Part shown: piece by piece, positions 9,240 to 18,429 of the stretch | Layout: each line of letters starts with the position of its first letter | How positions within the stretch are numbered: position 1 is the first letter of the stretch | Assembly (NCBI GenBank): GCA_902810745.1 | Contig: CADDYW010000018.1 | Location: 1 to 59,181, forward strand | DNA length: 59,181 nt | Reading direction: 5' to 3' | DNA from: Chloroflexota bacterium | GTDB taxonomy: Bacteria; Chloroflexota; UBA6077; FW602-bin22; CADDYW01 | Program-made: the position numbers and the translations under genes | Notes under the pieces: generated by a model | What the model saw: only the letters and a program-made list of their open reading frames with translations | Told to the model about the DNA's origin: nothing | The model's database searches: none

Positions 9240-10178
9240 ATGATCCCCTCGCGTGTTGTTTCCAGCCAGGGGGCACGCCGTCGCCCCTGGTATCGCTCGC
9301 TGCACTGGAACGAGTATCGGGATGGCTACCTCTTTATTCTGCCGTGGCTGATCGGATTCATTATCTGGGTAGCCATCCCCATGCTGGCAAGCGCATATAT
9401 CTCGCTCACCGATTGGGAGATCGTTACTCCCGCGCACTGGGTCGGCATCGCCGAGTTCCAGAAGCTCCTACGGGATGATCGGTTCTATCTGTCGCTCTAC
9501 AATACCGCTTATTACGTGCTCATCGGCGTGCCCACGCACGTGCTACTGGCTTTACTCGCAGCGCTTGCCTTGAATGCGAGAATCCGGGGCATCGGCATCT
9601 TTCGTACACTCTACTATCTGCCCTCGGTCACACCTGCGGTGGCAAGCGCGATGCTCTGGCTGTGGCTGTTCAATGCCGAGTTCGGACTGGTCAACCTCAT
9701 GCTGCACGCGCTCGGGCTGCCGGGCGTACTCTGGCTTCAGGATCCACGCTGGAGCAAGCCAGCCTTCATCCTGATGAGCTACTGGTCCATTGGCGCTCAG
9801 ATGGTTATCTTGCTGGCCGGGCTGCAGAGCATTCCCCAGCATCTCTACGAGGCTGCCGTGATGGACGGAGCAGCACGATTCGCCCGGTTTCGCCACGTCA
9901 CACTCCCCCTCCTGACACCGTCTATCTTCTTTACCCTCATCGTAGGCATCATCGGAGCGTTTCAGGTTTTCACCGCGGCGTACATCATGACGTCGGGAGG
10001 ACCGGTTAACTCGACGCTGTTCTACGTTCTCTATCTCTATCGAACTGCATTTGAGAACTTTCAGATGGGCTATGCCTCCGCGTTAGCATGGATTCTCTTT
10101 GTCATTATCCTGGCTGTTACTCTCCTCCAGTTCCGCATCGCCGATCGCTGGGTATTCTATGAAGGGGACCTCCGCTAA
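9240..10178 (+). CDS. Carbohydrate ABC transporter permease, MalF/UgpA type
   Basis: The 312-residue inner-membrane protein has six hydrophobic segments, beginning with YLFILPWLIGFIIWVAIPML, and the EAA loop YEAAVMDGAARFARFRHVTLP that docks on the ATPase. It forms the channel with the next gene product. Its ATG begins one base after the TGA of the binding protein, showing translational coupling. No ATPase gene follows, so it probably shares an MsmX/UgpC-like ATPase encoded elsewhere. Confidence 0.93.
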   Translation: MIPSRVVSSQGARRRPWYRSLHWNEYRDGYLFILPWLIGFIIWVAIPMLASAYISLTDWEIVTPAHWVGIAEFQKLLRDDRFYLSLYNTAYYVLIGVPTHVLLALLAALALNARIRGIGIFRTLYYLPSVTPAVASAMLWLWLFNAEFGLVNLMLHALGLPGVLWLQDPRWSKPAFILMSYWSIGAQMVILLAGLQSIPQHLYEAAVMDGAARFARFRHVTLPLLTPSIFFTLIVGIIGAFQVFTAAYIMTSGGPVNSTLFYVLYLYRTAFENFQMGYASALAWILFVIILAVTLLQFRIADRWVFYEGDLR

Positions 10179-10206
10179 TGGGAGCCCAGAATCAGGGCGG
10201 GTTGCG

Positions 10207-11091
10207 ATGAGCGTTGCCCGAGCCACGCGTCTGGGTGCGACGGCGGCTAGATCACAGCGTACCTTGCACGTACTTCGGATGACCGGAGCCTACCTCGGAT
10301 TGGGCGCAGGAGCGCTGATCCTCTGTCTGCCATTGCTCTGGCTCATCTCCACGAGCCTGAAAGAACGTGGGCACGAGTTCCTGGTACCGCCTGAGCTTGT
10401 TCCTCATCCCATTCTCTGGCAAAATTATCCCGAGGCGATGACGGCCCTGCCCTTCGGGTTGTACTTCGCCAATACCATGATCGTGGTCGTGATGAGCGAG
10501 ATCGGGACGCTCCTGACCGCGAGCATGGCCGCGTTCGCCTTCGCCCGGCTACGTTTCCCAGGGCGCGATTTTCTCTTCGTCCTCGTCCTGTCGAGCCTGA
10601 TGCTGCCCAACGTCGTGACCCTGATTCCCAAGTTCGTGATCTTTCGAATTCTCGGCTGGGTCAATACGCTACTCCCGCTCTGGGTTCCGCTCTGGTTCGG
10701 TGGCGGCGCCTTCAATATCTTCCTGATTCGCCAGTACACGATGACCCTGCCGCTCGAGCTCGATGAGGCTGCTCGAATTGATGGCGCGAGTAACTGGCAG
10801 ATCTATACTCGGGTGATTCTTCCGCTGATCGGGCCGGCCCTGGCGACCGTCGCGATCTTTACATTTATCTATAGCTGGAATGACTTTCTTGAGCCGCTGA
10901 TCTATCTCCACGACGAGACCAAGCGAACCCTCGCGCTCGGTCTGCTGGGCTTCCAGGATCTTTACTCGACGGAGTGGAACCTCATGATGGCCGCGTCGGC
11001 CGTGCTGATCATCCCGGTCGTTGTCGTCTTCCTGTTCGCCCAGCGGTATTTCATCCGCGGAATTAGCCTGACCGGCCTGGCCGGGCGGTGA
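10207..11091 (+). CDS. Carbohydrate ABC transporter permease, MalG/UgpE type
   Basis: The 294-residue partner permease has six membrane segments (first: GLGAGALILCLPLLWLIS), the family phrase TSLKERGHEF, and the EAA loop DEAARIDGASNWQIYTRVILP. ATG at 10207 is 28 bp after the previous stop; an in-frame ATG at 10159 inside the upstream gene has no ribosome site. It is the last gene of the operon. Confidence 0.92.
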   Translation: MSVARATRLGATAARSQRTLHVLRMTGAYLGLGAGALILCLPLLWLISTSLKERGHEFLVPPELVPHPILWQNYPEAMTALPFGLYFANTMIVVVMSEIGTLLTASMAAFAFARLRFPGRDFLFVLVLSSLMLPNVVTLIPKFVIFRILGWVNTLLPLWVPLWFGGGAFNIFLIRQYTMTLPLELDEAARIDGASNWQIYTRVILPLIGPALATVAIFTFIYSWNDFLEPLIYLHDETKRTLALGLLGFQDLYSTEWNLMMAASAVLIIPVVVVFLFAQRYFIRGISLTGLAGR

Positions 11092-11270
11092 TGGGTCGGG
11101 CGAGCTATCCACTGTTCGTGCTCCTGCCGGTGACCAGAGGCCGGGTGAACCTCACGTACCCGCGTCCGCTCCCACGCCGTGGGTGAGCCCTCGCGACCGC
11201 CCACGCGCGATATCGCAGGCCTATTACAGCACTGAGCAGAATGGTTGAGCGGCCGGGAAGACGACTGTCT

Positions 11271-11370
11271 CCCTCTCCCGCTGGGAGAGGGCCGGGGTGA
11301 GGGCGGGGATCTGCCGGCCGCGCGGGATCTGCGATCCTCACCCTTCCCCTCTCCCATTGGGAGAGGGGGT
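11271..11370. repeat. Paired REP-like palindromic elements in a 411-bp intergenic gap
   Basis: Two short hairpins with CCCTCTCCC/GGGAGAGGG arms (11271-11291 and about 11346-11368) flank a spacer in inverted orientation; GGGGTGAGGG after the first mirrors CCTCACCCTTCCCC before the second, so the block is one larger imperfect inverted repeat. It sits between convergent permease and opcA genes. A relative lies inside the glycosyltransferase gene at 54074. The rest of 11092-11502 shows no gene. Confidence 0.7.
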
Positions 11371-11502
11371 TGGACGGCTGCCGGCTCATTCAGACCGCCC
11401 AGTGCTTTAAACAGGGCGTGGCAACGTGGGCCGACTGCTCGTGCCCGGTGGCAGTCGCGTGCAGCACGATCGAGCAAGCGCCGCGGACACGAGGGGTCTC
11501 GC

Positions 11503-12630
11503 CTACCGGTTTGGTGCGCCCAGCCAATCGCTGAGCTGGACCGCCAGTCTGAGCGCAGCTTCGTATACGCGGTCGCGCTGGAAGAAAACCAGCTCGTCGG
11601 CGAGGAGGGAGCTCAGGTCCCCCGTGTCAAAGCGGGCGATTCGGCGCAGGGCTGGCACTCCCGCGACGTCGGCCTCAGTGAGTGCTTGAGCGCGATCGCT
11701 CTCGCGGGAAATCGTGAAGATCGCGGCTCCGTCCGCGCGCAGTGTTACCTGGGACAGTTCGGGCAGGCCGGTCTCGGCGACTGGCCGCGGTGCAATGCTC
11801 ACAGCACCTCCATCTGCGCGCCGGAGTTGTACGCGACGCGCTGACAGGTCAAGCTGCCAGCCAAGCCGGCTTGCGATCCAGCTAATCATGAGCACGGTCT
11901 GGGCGAGCCCGCCCCCATCTACCGCACTGTAATCGACCGAGATCTCGTCGAGGTGGAAGAGGTGCGGTCGGAGCGCGGGGGAATCGAAGAACTGCGCGAC
12001 CAGCTCACGCCACGGAGTGAGCCGGGCCCAGTTGAGGTCGCTCGGAGAGCATGGCTGGTGGCGCCGGCGCGCAAGCTGATCAAGCCGAGCGAGCGAAGCC
12101 CCCAGACGGACGAAATCAGATGAATCGACGACAAGGCGATCAGCCAGCTCGGTGAGGCGATCAAACAGCGAGTCGTGGGAGACCGCCACGTCGCCGATCC
12201 ACCAGAGGAAAGAAGGAAGGTCCGTGAGCATGAGCTGATCGGTCAGCGACGGCAGGAAGCGGATCGCCTTGCCTCGCGCGGCAATGACGAGCTGCTCGCC
12301 ACAGACGACCCGCTCGTGGTCATCGCCGCCCGCGCAGCCCGTTGAGTGCCAGACGCGCACGTCGTCATCACCCGGGTACCCATCGGGAAGCAAGATGATC
12401 GTGCGCGAGGGATGCAGGCGCGACAGATTACGGATCGCATCGAGCACACGATCCGTCGCCGATGGATCGGTCACGCAGACGATCAAGCTGAGAACGCTCG
12501 CGCGCACGACCGGGTATCCCGGGTCCCGGGTCGAACGGACCCGACGCCAGGATGCTGCAAGTGCATCCTCGACCGCGTCTGCCGTCACCGGTCCATCGAG
12601 GGGCGTTCCCCAAGATCGGAACTGATCCAT
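11503..12630 (-). CDS. opcA: Glucose-6-phosphate dehydrogenase assembly protein OpcA
   Basis: OpcA is an allosteric/assembly partner of glucose-6-phosphate dehydrogenase known from cyanobacteria and actinobacteria. The 375-residue protein has the characteristic RASVLSLIVCVTD, HPSRTIILLP and DLPSFLWWIGD segments and the later DLNWARLTPWRELVAQFFD. ATG at 12628-12630. It starts 12 bp after the zwf stop codon on the same strand, which strongly supports the role in the oxidative pentose phosphate pathway. Confidence 0.9.
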   Translation of the reverse strand: MDQFRSWGTPLDGPVTADAVEDALAASWRRVRSTRDPGYPVVRASVLSLIVCVTDPSATDRVLDAIRNLSRLHPSRTIILLPDGYPGDDDVRVWHSTGCAGGDDHERVVCGEQLVIAARGKAIRFLPSLTDQLMLTDLPSFLWWIGDVAVSHDSLFDRLTELADRLVVDSSDFVRLGASLARLDQLARRRHQPCSPSDLNWARLTPWRELVAQFFDSPALRPHLFHLDEISVDYSAVDGGGLAQTVLMISWIASRLGWQLDLSARRVQLRRADGGAVSIAPRPVAETGLPELSQVTLRADGAAIFTISRESDRAQALTEADVAGVPALRRIARFDTGDLSSLLADELVFFQRDRVYEAALRLAVQLSDWLGAPNR

Positions 12631-12642
12631 GATGCCCCCGCT

Positions 12643-14187
12643 TTACAGTCGGCGCCATCGCCGACCGTCTTCCTCGATCAGGGCGTGAGCCGCGTCCGGC
12701 CCCCAGGTTCCGGCCGCGTAGTTTGGAAAGTCGGTGGCCGGGTCTTCCTCCCAGGTTTCGAGAATTGGCATCAGCAATCGCCAGGCCGCTTCAACCTCGT
12801 CGCTACGGGTAAAGAGCGTCGAGTCGCCGAGCATGCAGTCGAGCAGGAGACGCTCGTACGCCTCTGGCTGCTCGACCCCAAATGACAGGCCATAGAGGAA
12901 ATCCATGTTGATCGAGCGAATTCGAATCGTCGGTCCTGGAATCTTTGCACCGGCCCGCAACGCGATCCCTTCGTTTGGCTGGATGCGCAGGACCAGAACG
13001 TTGGGCTCGAGCTCGCCAGCCGACTGTCGAAACAGCAGATGTGGCGCCCGCTTGAACTGAATCGCGATCTCGCTGACCCGACGCGGCAATCGTTTCCCGG
13101 TGCGCAGATAGAAGGGGGTATCCGCCCACCGCCAGTTGTCAACGAAGAGCTTCATCGCGACGAACGTCTCGCGCGATGAATTCGGGCTTACGCCGGGCTC
13201 ATCTCGATACCCCGGCACGCTCTCGGCTCCAACCGAGCCCGGTCCATACTGTCCTCGGACGGCATACCTCGCGACGTCCGCGTGCTGGATTGGACGAATC
13301 GCCTGCAGTACCTTGACCTTCTCCCCGCGCACGGCATTGGCGTCAAAGGCAACCGGCGGCTCCATGGCCACCAGGCTGAGCAATTGCATCAGGTGGTTCT
13401 GTACCATGTCGCGCAGCGCACCGGTCTCATCGTAGTAGCGCCCCCGCCCCTCGAGCCCGATACTCTCGCTCACGGTGATCTGAACGTGATCGACGTACCG
13501 GCGGTTCCAGATGGGCTCAAAGATCCCGTTGGCGAAGCGAAAGACCAGAATGTTCTGCACGGTCTCTTTGCCGAGGTAGTGATCGATCCGATAGACCTGA
13601 TCCTCGGTAAAAACCTCGGCGACCTGACGGTTGAGCTCGATGGCACTTACCAGATCGCGCCCGATGGGCTTCTCGATAATGATGCGGGACCAGGCATTCG
13701 CCTGAGTGGGGTGCGCCAGGCCGGATGCGCCTAGCTGCCGAATGATCTCCGAGTAGGTGCTTGGCGGCGTGGCAAGATAGAAGATCCGCCGCCCGACGGT
13801 ACCGCGCTCGCGATCGATCTGGTCGAGGAGCTGTCCGAGCCGGCGATATCCGTCAGCATCAGCGAAATCGGACTGGAGGTAGTACATGCCCTGGGCGAAG
13901 GTCTCCCAGATCGACGGCTGTACCGGTCGGCTCCGAGAAAACTGGTTGGTGCCATCCAGCATCGCCGCGCGAAAACGTTCCGTTCCGATGTCTCGTCGGG
14001 CGAAGCCGACGACGCTGAAGCCCGGCGGAATAAGCCGCTCGCGCGCGAGGTTGTAGAGGGCGGGGATCAGCTTCCGCCGGGTCAGGTCTCCCGATGCACC
14101 GAAGATGACCATGACCGACGGCTCCGGAGTTCTCTCCAGGCGCAGCCCCTCGCGCAGCGGATTCAGTTCCGACGCTTCCCTCTCCAT
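12643..14187 (-). CDS. zwf: Glucose-6-phosphate 1-dehydrogenase
   Basis: This enzyme oxidises glucose 6-phosphate to 6-phosphogluconolactone, reducing NADP+, as the entry to the oxidative pentose phosphate pathway. The 514-residue protein has the nucleotide-binding MVIFGASGDLTRRKLIPAL, the substrate motif RIDHYLGKETVQN with its catalytic His, and the C-terminal YERLLLDCMLGD. ATG at 14185-14187 follows GAGGGGAGA at 9-11 bases. The frame extends much further upstream without conserved sequence and was not used. It forms a two-gene operon with opcA. Confidence 0.96.
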   Translation of the reverse strand: MEREASELNPLREGLRLERTPEPSVMVIFGASGDLTRRKLIPALYNLARERLIPPGFSVVGFARRDIGTERFRAAMLDGTNQFSRSRPVQPSIWETFAQGMYYLQSDFADADGYRRLGQLLDQIDRERGTVGRRIFYLATPPSTYSEIIRQLGASGLAHPTQANAWSRIIIEKPIGRDLVSAIELNRQVAEVFTEDQVYRIDHYLGKETVQNILVFRFANGIFEPIWNRRYVDHVQITVSESIGLEGRGRYYDETGALRDMVQNHLMQLLSLVAMEPPVAFDANAVRGEKVKVLQAIRPIQHADVARYAVRGQYGPGSVGAESVPGYRDEPGVSPNSSRETFVAMKLFVDNWRWADTPFYLRTGKRLPRRVSEIAIQFKRAPHLLFRQSAGELEPNVLVLRIQPNEGIALRAGAKIPGPTIRIRSINMDFLYGLSFGVEQPEAYERLLLDCMLGDSTLFTRSDEVEAAWRLLMPILETWEEDPATDFPNYAAGTWGPDAAHALIEEDGRRWRRL

Positions 14188-14311
14188 GGGCAATCGATCT
14201 CCCCTCGCCCCCCGATGCGAATTCCAATGGTCCAGCGTAATCGAGCCTCCAGCACCTGTCAAATGCTGGCCCGATCCCTGCGAGAGACGAGGGATCAGAT
14301 CCGAATGTCGG

Positions 14312-14371
14312 GCGGGGACACGCCCGGGCGGAGGCGGTGCAGCGCACGTGCGCCCCTGGGCACGTCCCCGC
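14312..14371. repeat. Imperfect inverted repeat, REP-like
   Basis: GCGGGGACACGCCC at 14312-14325 faces GGGCACGTCCCCGC at 14358-14371 with two mismatches, in the 250-bp gap between the divergent zwf and HD-domain genes. Its composition resembles the other GC-rich inverted repeats of the window. Confidence 0.45.
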
Positions 14372-14437
14372 GAAGTACCGCCATCCAGCGGGAGTCCGAA
14401 GCGGAGACCTGAACGAGAGGCAGCGACGGCAACGCGC

Positions 14438-15361
14438 ATGAGCCAGAACCATAACCAGGCGCCATTGGCCCAGCAGCCGGTGCACGACGACTGGGATGAC
14501 GATGCGTTCACCACGGACGCGATGCTTGATCAGGCCGAGACCATGGCGGGCACCGGACCGACAGTCCTCGGCCTGGCCCGCGGCACGCGACTCCAGATTC
14601 GTGTCCCCGCTCGCCACAATGAAAAGCTGCAACGCCTGATCGCCGAGGTCAACGCCGATCCATCGCTCTATCAGCTCTGGTGCTCGGCCAACGTCAATGC
14701 CCAGCGTCTCGAGATGAGCGACCACGGACCGGTCCACGTCCAGATCATCGCGAACACATCTCTCAAGCTACTGCGGATGGCGCTTGGCGCGGGTGCCGTC
14801 TCTGGCGTCGTCCACGACTACGGGCTGACCACTGACGACGCCGAGGTAGTCGTCGTCCTCGCAGCATTGCTTCACGACATCGGGATGGCGATACATCGTG
14901 CCGAGCACGAGGGCTACAGCCTGATTCTCGCGCCAGCGCTGATCTCCCGCCTTCTCGCCCCGATTTACGGCGAGCCCGAGCGCACCGCGCTCGGCATGGA
15001 AACGCTCCACGCGATCATCGCTCACCGGGCGGGAGGACACCCGCTGACCCTGGAAGCGGGCGTGGTCCGAGTTGGGGATGCGCTCGATATGGCCCAGGGC
15101 CGCTCCCGCATCCCTTACCAGGCTGGACACATCGACATCCACTCGGTATCGGCCGCGGCGATCGAGCGCGTCGACATCGTCCCCGGCGTAGCCAAGCCCA
15201 TTCGGGTAGAGGTCACGATGCTGAACTCGGCCGGTATCTTCCAGATCGACCAGCTTCTACGCGACAAGCTCCAGGGATCCGGCCTCGAGCCGTACGTCGA
15301 GGTCGAAGCGACGATCGAGGGCGAGAGCGAGAAGAAGCTGATCAATATTCTCCGGTTCTGA
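14438..15361 (+). CDS. HD-domain metal-dependent phosphohydrolase, substrate unknown
   Basis: The 307-residue soluble protein has an acidic N-terminal tail (about residues 1-40), then an HD domain: His in MSDHGPVHVQII, the signature ALLHDIGMAIHRAEHE, and the distal Asp in VRVGDALDMAQGR. The C-terminal 90 residues (VDIVPGVAKPIRVEVTMLNSAG onward) look like a small beta-rich domain. Related proteins are usually listed only as HD domain proteins. ATG at 14438 has GAGAGG about 12 bases upstream. Divergent from zwf and convergent with the SDR gene. Confidence 0.8.
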   Translation: MSQNHNQAPLAQQPVHDDWDDDAFTTDAMLDQAETMAGTGPTVLGLARGTRLQIRVPARHNEKLQRLIAEVNADPSLYQLWCSANVNAQRLEMSDHGPVHVQIIANTSLKLLRMALGAGAVSGVVHDYGLTTDDAEVVVVLAALLHDIGMAIHRAEHEGYSLILAPALISRLLAPIYGEPERTALGMETLHAIIAHRAGGHPLTLEAGVVRVGDALDMAQGRSRIPYQAGHIDIHSVSAAAIERVDIVPGVAKPIRVEVTMLNSAGIFQIDQLLRDKLQGSGLEPYVEVEATIEGESEKKLINILRF

Positions 15362-15391
15362 GCATCGGGCTTCCCTCGTCCCTTCGCGGAT

Positions 15392-15412
15392 GACCAGCCG
15401 CCGGGGCTGGTC
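15392..15412. terminator. Candidate bidirectional terminator hairpin
   Basis: Arms GACCAGCC (15392-15399) and GGCTGGTC (15405-15412) enclose a 5-base loop between the convergent HD and SDR genes. No U-tract follows on either strand, so termination is inferred from position and stability. Confidence 0.4.
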
Positions 15413-16203
15413 TAGAACACGCCGCGATACTGTCCCCCGTCGATCTGGATGACATTACCGGTGAGATAGCTCGCACGATCCGAGCAAAGGTAGACGACGA
15501 CGTCGGCGAACTCCTCCGGGCGGCCAGACCGGCCAAGCGGAATCGTTGTCTCGGCCTGCCGCGCCACCTCGGCCACGGAAAGTCCTGTTCGCTGCGCTCG
15601 GGAGGCGTCAAGCTGCTCGATCCGCTCGGTATAGATGCGTCCGGGGCAGACGACGTTCACCCGGATGTTGTCCGCCGCAACCTCTTGCACGAGTGTCTTC
15701 GCCATCAACACCACAGCACTACGGATACTATTCGACAGCATCAGATTCTCGATCGGCTGCTTCACGGAGATCGAGGTCGAGTAGACGATCGCGCCACCAC
15801 CCTGGCGCCGAAGATGCGGCAAAACCTCGCGCGTGAGACGGACCGCACTCAGGTGAGTCAGAGCGAAGGCACGCTCCCAGGCGGCATCGTCGAGACTGTC
15901 GAAAGCACCGGGTGGGGGTCCGCCCGAGTTCGCGAAAAGAATGTCGATTCGTCCGAATCGTTCCGCCGCCTGTCGCACGAAATCCTGGATTGCTCTCGAA
16001 TCGGTCAGATCGGCCGGAACGGCCAGGGTAGCCGCTCCCGTCTTCGCCTGAATCTCCTCGGCCGCACGTTCGATCGCCGCTCGATCGCGCGAGCAGATCG
16101 CAACACTGACGCCCTCGGCAGCCAGTCCAAGGGCCACCGCCTTTCCCAGTCCCTTGCTCGCCGCGGCTACGACCGCGACCTTCCCTCGTAGCCCGAGATC
16201 CAT
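15412..16203 (-). CDS. SDR-family NAD(P)-dependent oxidoreductase
   Basis: The 263-residue short-chain dehydrogenase has the glycine-rich cofactor loop AAASKGLGKAVALGLA, the NSGGPPPG loop replacing the usual NNAG, a Ser in VYSTSISVKQP, and a C-terminal CSDRASYLTGNVIQIDGG. The usual catalytic Y-x-x-x-K is not obvious: the Ser segment is followed by SVKQPIENLMLSNSIRSAV, so the Tyr appears replaced. This resembles the SDR subgroup related to 3-oxoacyl-ACP reductase. ATG at 16201-16203 is preferred over GTG at 16215, which abuts the AAGGAG site. Substrate unknown. Confidence 0.85.
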   Translation of the reverse strand: MDLGLRGKVAVVAAASKGLGKAVALGLAAEGVSVAICSRDRAAIERAAEEIQAKTGAATLAVPADLTDSRAIQDFVRQAAERFGRIDILFANSGGPPPGAFDSLDDAAWERAFALTHLSAVRLTREVLPHLRRQGGGAIVYSTSISVKQPIENLMLSNSIRSAVVLMAKTLVQEVAADNIRVNVVCPGRIYTERIEQLDASRAQRTGLSVAEVARQAETTIPLGRSGRPEEFADVVVYLCSDRASYLTGNVIQIDGGQYRGVF

Positions 16204-16263
16204 GAGTCCTGTCACTCCTTCGACCGTGCTGATGATCTTTCGAATGATAGCAGATCAGCCCCG

Positions 16264-17199
16264 TCAGGCCGGCGCTGGCCGTGGCTGCTCCTCGGATTCG
16301 CGGAACATGCGCCAGAGAATCCAAAGCCCGACCGCCCCGATGATCAAACCTGGCACGGGCAGTCCAATGGCCGGAATGGTCAGATCGATGAAGCGCAAGT
16401 GAAGCAGAATACCCGGGAGAACGATGTCGATTGGAACCACGGACGCCGTAAAGTCCCAGAGGGTATGGAGGAGGACGACCACGACGAAGGCACCGAAGAT
16501 ATGCCGATTCAGCCAGAAACCGCCCCGCATGCGCTCGCGCCAGATCGTACCAACCAGAATGGCTGTCCAGGTGCCGTGGGCCAGCGGCGCGAGCAGGCCG
16601 CGGGTGAGGAGCACCTGGCCCAGAACATCCAGGTTTCCACGAGACAGGATGAGGTAGGTAAAGCCGTAGCCCATCGTCTCGAGTGCCGCGAAGCCCATCC
16701 CGGCCGCGCCACCAAGGACGAGGCCATGCAGCTCGTCGGCGTACTCGTGCCGACGGATGAGCCAGAGGACGCCCAGGGGCTTGGCAAGCTCCTCGGAGAA
16801 GCCCACCGCGAGCAGGGAGAGAAAGCTCATCCCGATCACGAGCTGCTCTTCAAGGAGTGTCGCGGCGATGACGCCGAGCACGCCGCCCCAGAAAAAAGTC
16901 AGAGCAACGGTCTGCATCGGCACGTCGTAGAGCGCGCCACCCTCGTACAGATAGACGACGTAGACGACCGGAACCAGGAAGGCGCCGAGCAGGATGACTG
17001 TTGGGATCAGGTTGGGATTCCCCGAGCCCGCGAGCAGATTGGTGGTAATCTCGTACAGGACAAGGCCCACGATCAGCACTCGCCACCACGTGCGCTGAAG
17101 CATCGGACGCGGCCTGAAGCGGTGAAGACGACCACAGCGAGGACAGTAATGACTGTCATCCGGCAACGAAGCTCCGCAACGATCACAGGTCGCCACCAT
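16264..17199 (-). CDS. PrsW-family intramembrane metalloprotease with N-terminal zinc ribbon
   Basis: The 311-residue membrane protein begins with a zinc ribbon (CDRCGASLPDDSHYCPRCGR, residues 5-24), then about eight membrane helices. The PrsW signature is present: SEELAKPLGVLWL with the paired Glu, GMGFAALETMGYG, and the late His residues in APLAHGTWTA and LLHTLWDF. PrsW proteases cleave membrane substrates such as anti-sigma factors. ATG at 17197-17199 follows AAGGAG by 7 bases. No sigma/anti-sigma pair is adjacent, so the target is unknown. Confidence 0.85.
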   Translation of the reverse strand: MVATCDRCGASLPDDSHYCPRCGRLHRFRPRPMLQRTWWRVLIVGLVLYEITTNLLAGSGNPNLIPTVILLGAFLVPVVYVVYLYEGGALYDVPMQTVALTFFWGGVLGVIAATLLEEQLVIGMSFLSLLAVGFSEELAKPLGVLWLIRRHEYADELHGLVLGGAAGMGFAALETMGYGFTYLILSRGNLDVLGQVLLTRGLLAPLAHGTWTAILVGTIWRERMRGGFWLNRHIFGAFVVVVLLHTLWDFTASVVPIDIVLPGILLHLRFIDLTIPAIGLPVPGLIIGAVGLWILWRMFRESEEQPRPAPA

Positions 17200-17439
17200 G
17201 GCTGCACTCCTTCCGGTTGAGCGCCGTCGACGCGTTCGCGCGTACTATTGTCGGCGCAAGGGAGACGTTTGGGAAGAGCACGCCACATCCTACCCAGTCC
17301 CCTGGTCCTGCAGGATACGGTTGGATGTCCGCCGCGTCGCGTCCAGCGCGCGGCCACGGCGACCGGCTATCCGGCGCAACCCCTGATTCGCCGAGCGGAC
17401 GCGGCCGCTGGATGCGCGATCAATCGAGCACGCGTTCCA

Positions 17440-18429
17440 TCACGACGCGGGCGAAGAGTCACCGGTCAGATCCACGCCATGAAGTCGGCTGGCAGCCAGG
17501 AGCAGCCCGATCATTCCCACGGCCACGCCAAGCCAGAGCGTTGCGAAACGAATCATCAGCGTCGCCGCGGCCGCGACCGACGGGTCGTGAGTGACACCGA
17601 GGAGCAAGAGTAATCCCGCCAGGCTACCTTCCGCGGCGGCCAGCCCTCCCGGCAGCATCGACGCGGCTCCGACCAGCGTTGCGGTCGCGAGGATGAACGC
17701 CGCCTGGACGGCCAGGATCGGCTCGGCCGGCAGGCCGAGCGCCGTCAGCACGAGATAGAACGCCAGCGCCTCACCGCTCCAGGAGATGATCCCAATACCG
17801 ATCGCCAGGATCAACGTTCGGGCACGAAACAGCTGGCGCGCGCTTTCGACGGCCGCTTCGAGATGATAGACGCGAGACGAGATGAGCGGCAGCCGCTCGA
17901 TCAGATCGAGGCCCCAGCGCGCGACCCCACGGTGCTGGCTGACCAGGATGACCACCGCCATGCCCGCCGCGATTGGGATCAGCATCTCCCAGCCAACACC
18001 GTAAATAATCAGGCCGGCTGACGCCAGGATAACCATCGCGACCCCATCGGTAAGGCGTTCGGCCACGATCACCGGCGCCGACGTGCCAATGGGCGTCCCG
18101 TGGTGATAACGAAGGAGATAGGCCTTGAGCAGTTCACCCACCTTCGCGGGCGTAATCACCATCGACAGGCCGGCAACGAAGATCATCGCGCTCTGGGCCA
18201 GCGGAACGTCTGATACTCCAATCACCCCGAGGTAATAGTGCCACTTCACGAAGCGCAGACTGTAGTTGAGGAGCGTGAGGCCAAAGATGGCGGGGAGGAG
18301 CTGCCACTCGAAGTGCGCGAGCACACGGAGGAGCCGCGGCGCATCGGCTGAGAAGCTCAGGACGAAGATGACGAGCACACCCAGGCCGATCGATAGGAGC
18401 AGCGTCCGCGTCAAGCTACGAATCGTCAC
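17440..18429 (-). CDS. LPG-synthase-type transmembrane protein (UPF0104 family)
   Basis: The 329-residue product has about eight hydrophobic segments and the family landmarks NYSLRFVKWHYYLG, VITPAKVGELLKAYLL and VAERLTDG. It corresponds to the flippase-like half of MprF without the synthase domain; related proteins are linked to lipid or glycoconjugate transport, but the function here is unproven. GTG at 18427-18429 overlaps the stop of the upstream HAD gene by 4 bp (GTGA), so the two are co-translated. Confidence 0.85.
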   Translation of the reverse strand: MTIRSLTRTLLLSIGLGVLVIFVLSFSADAPRLLRVLAHFEWQLLPAIFGLTLLNYSLRFVKWHYYLGVIGVSDVPLAQSAMIFVAGLSMVITPAKVGELLKAYLLRYHHGTPIGTSAPVIVAERLTDGVAMVILASAGLIIYGVGWEMLIPIAAGMAVVILVSQHRGVARWGLDLIERLPLISSRVYHLEAAVESARQLFRARTLILAIGIGIISWSGEALAFYLVLTALGLPAEPILAVQAAFILATATLVGAASMLPGGLAAAEGSLAGLLLLLGVTHDPSVAAAATLMIRFATLWLGVAVGMIGLLLAASRLHGVDLTGDSSPAS

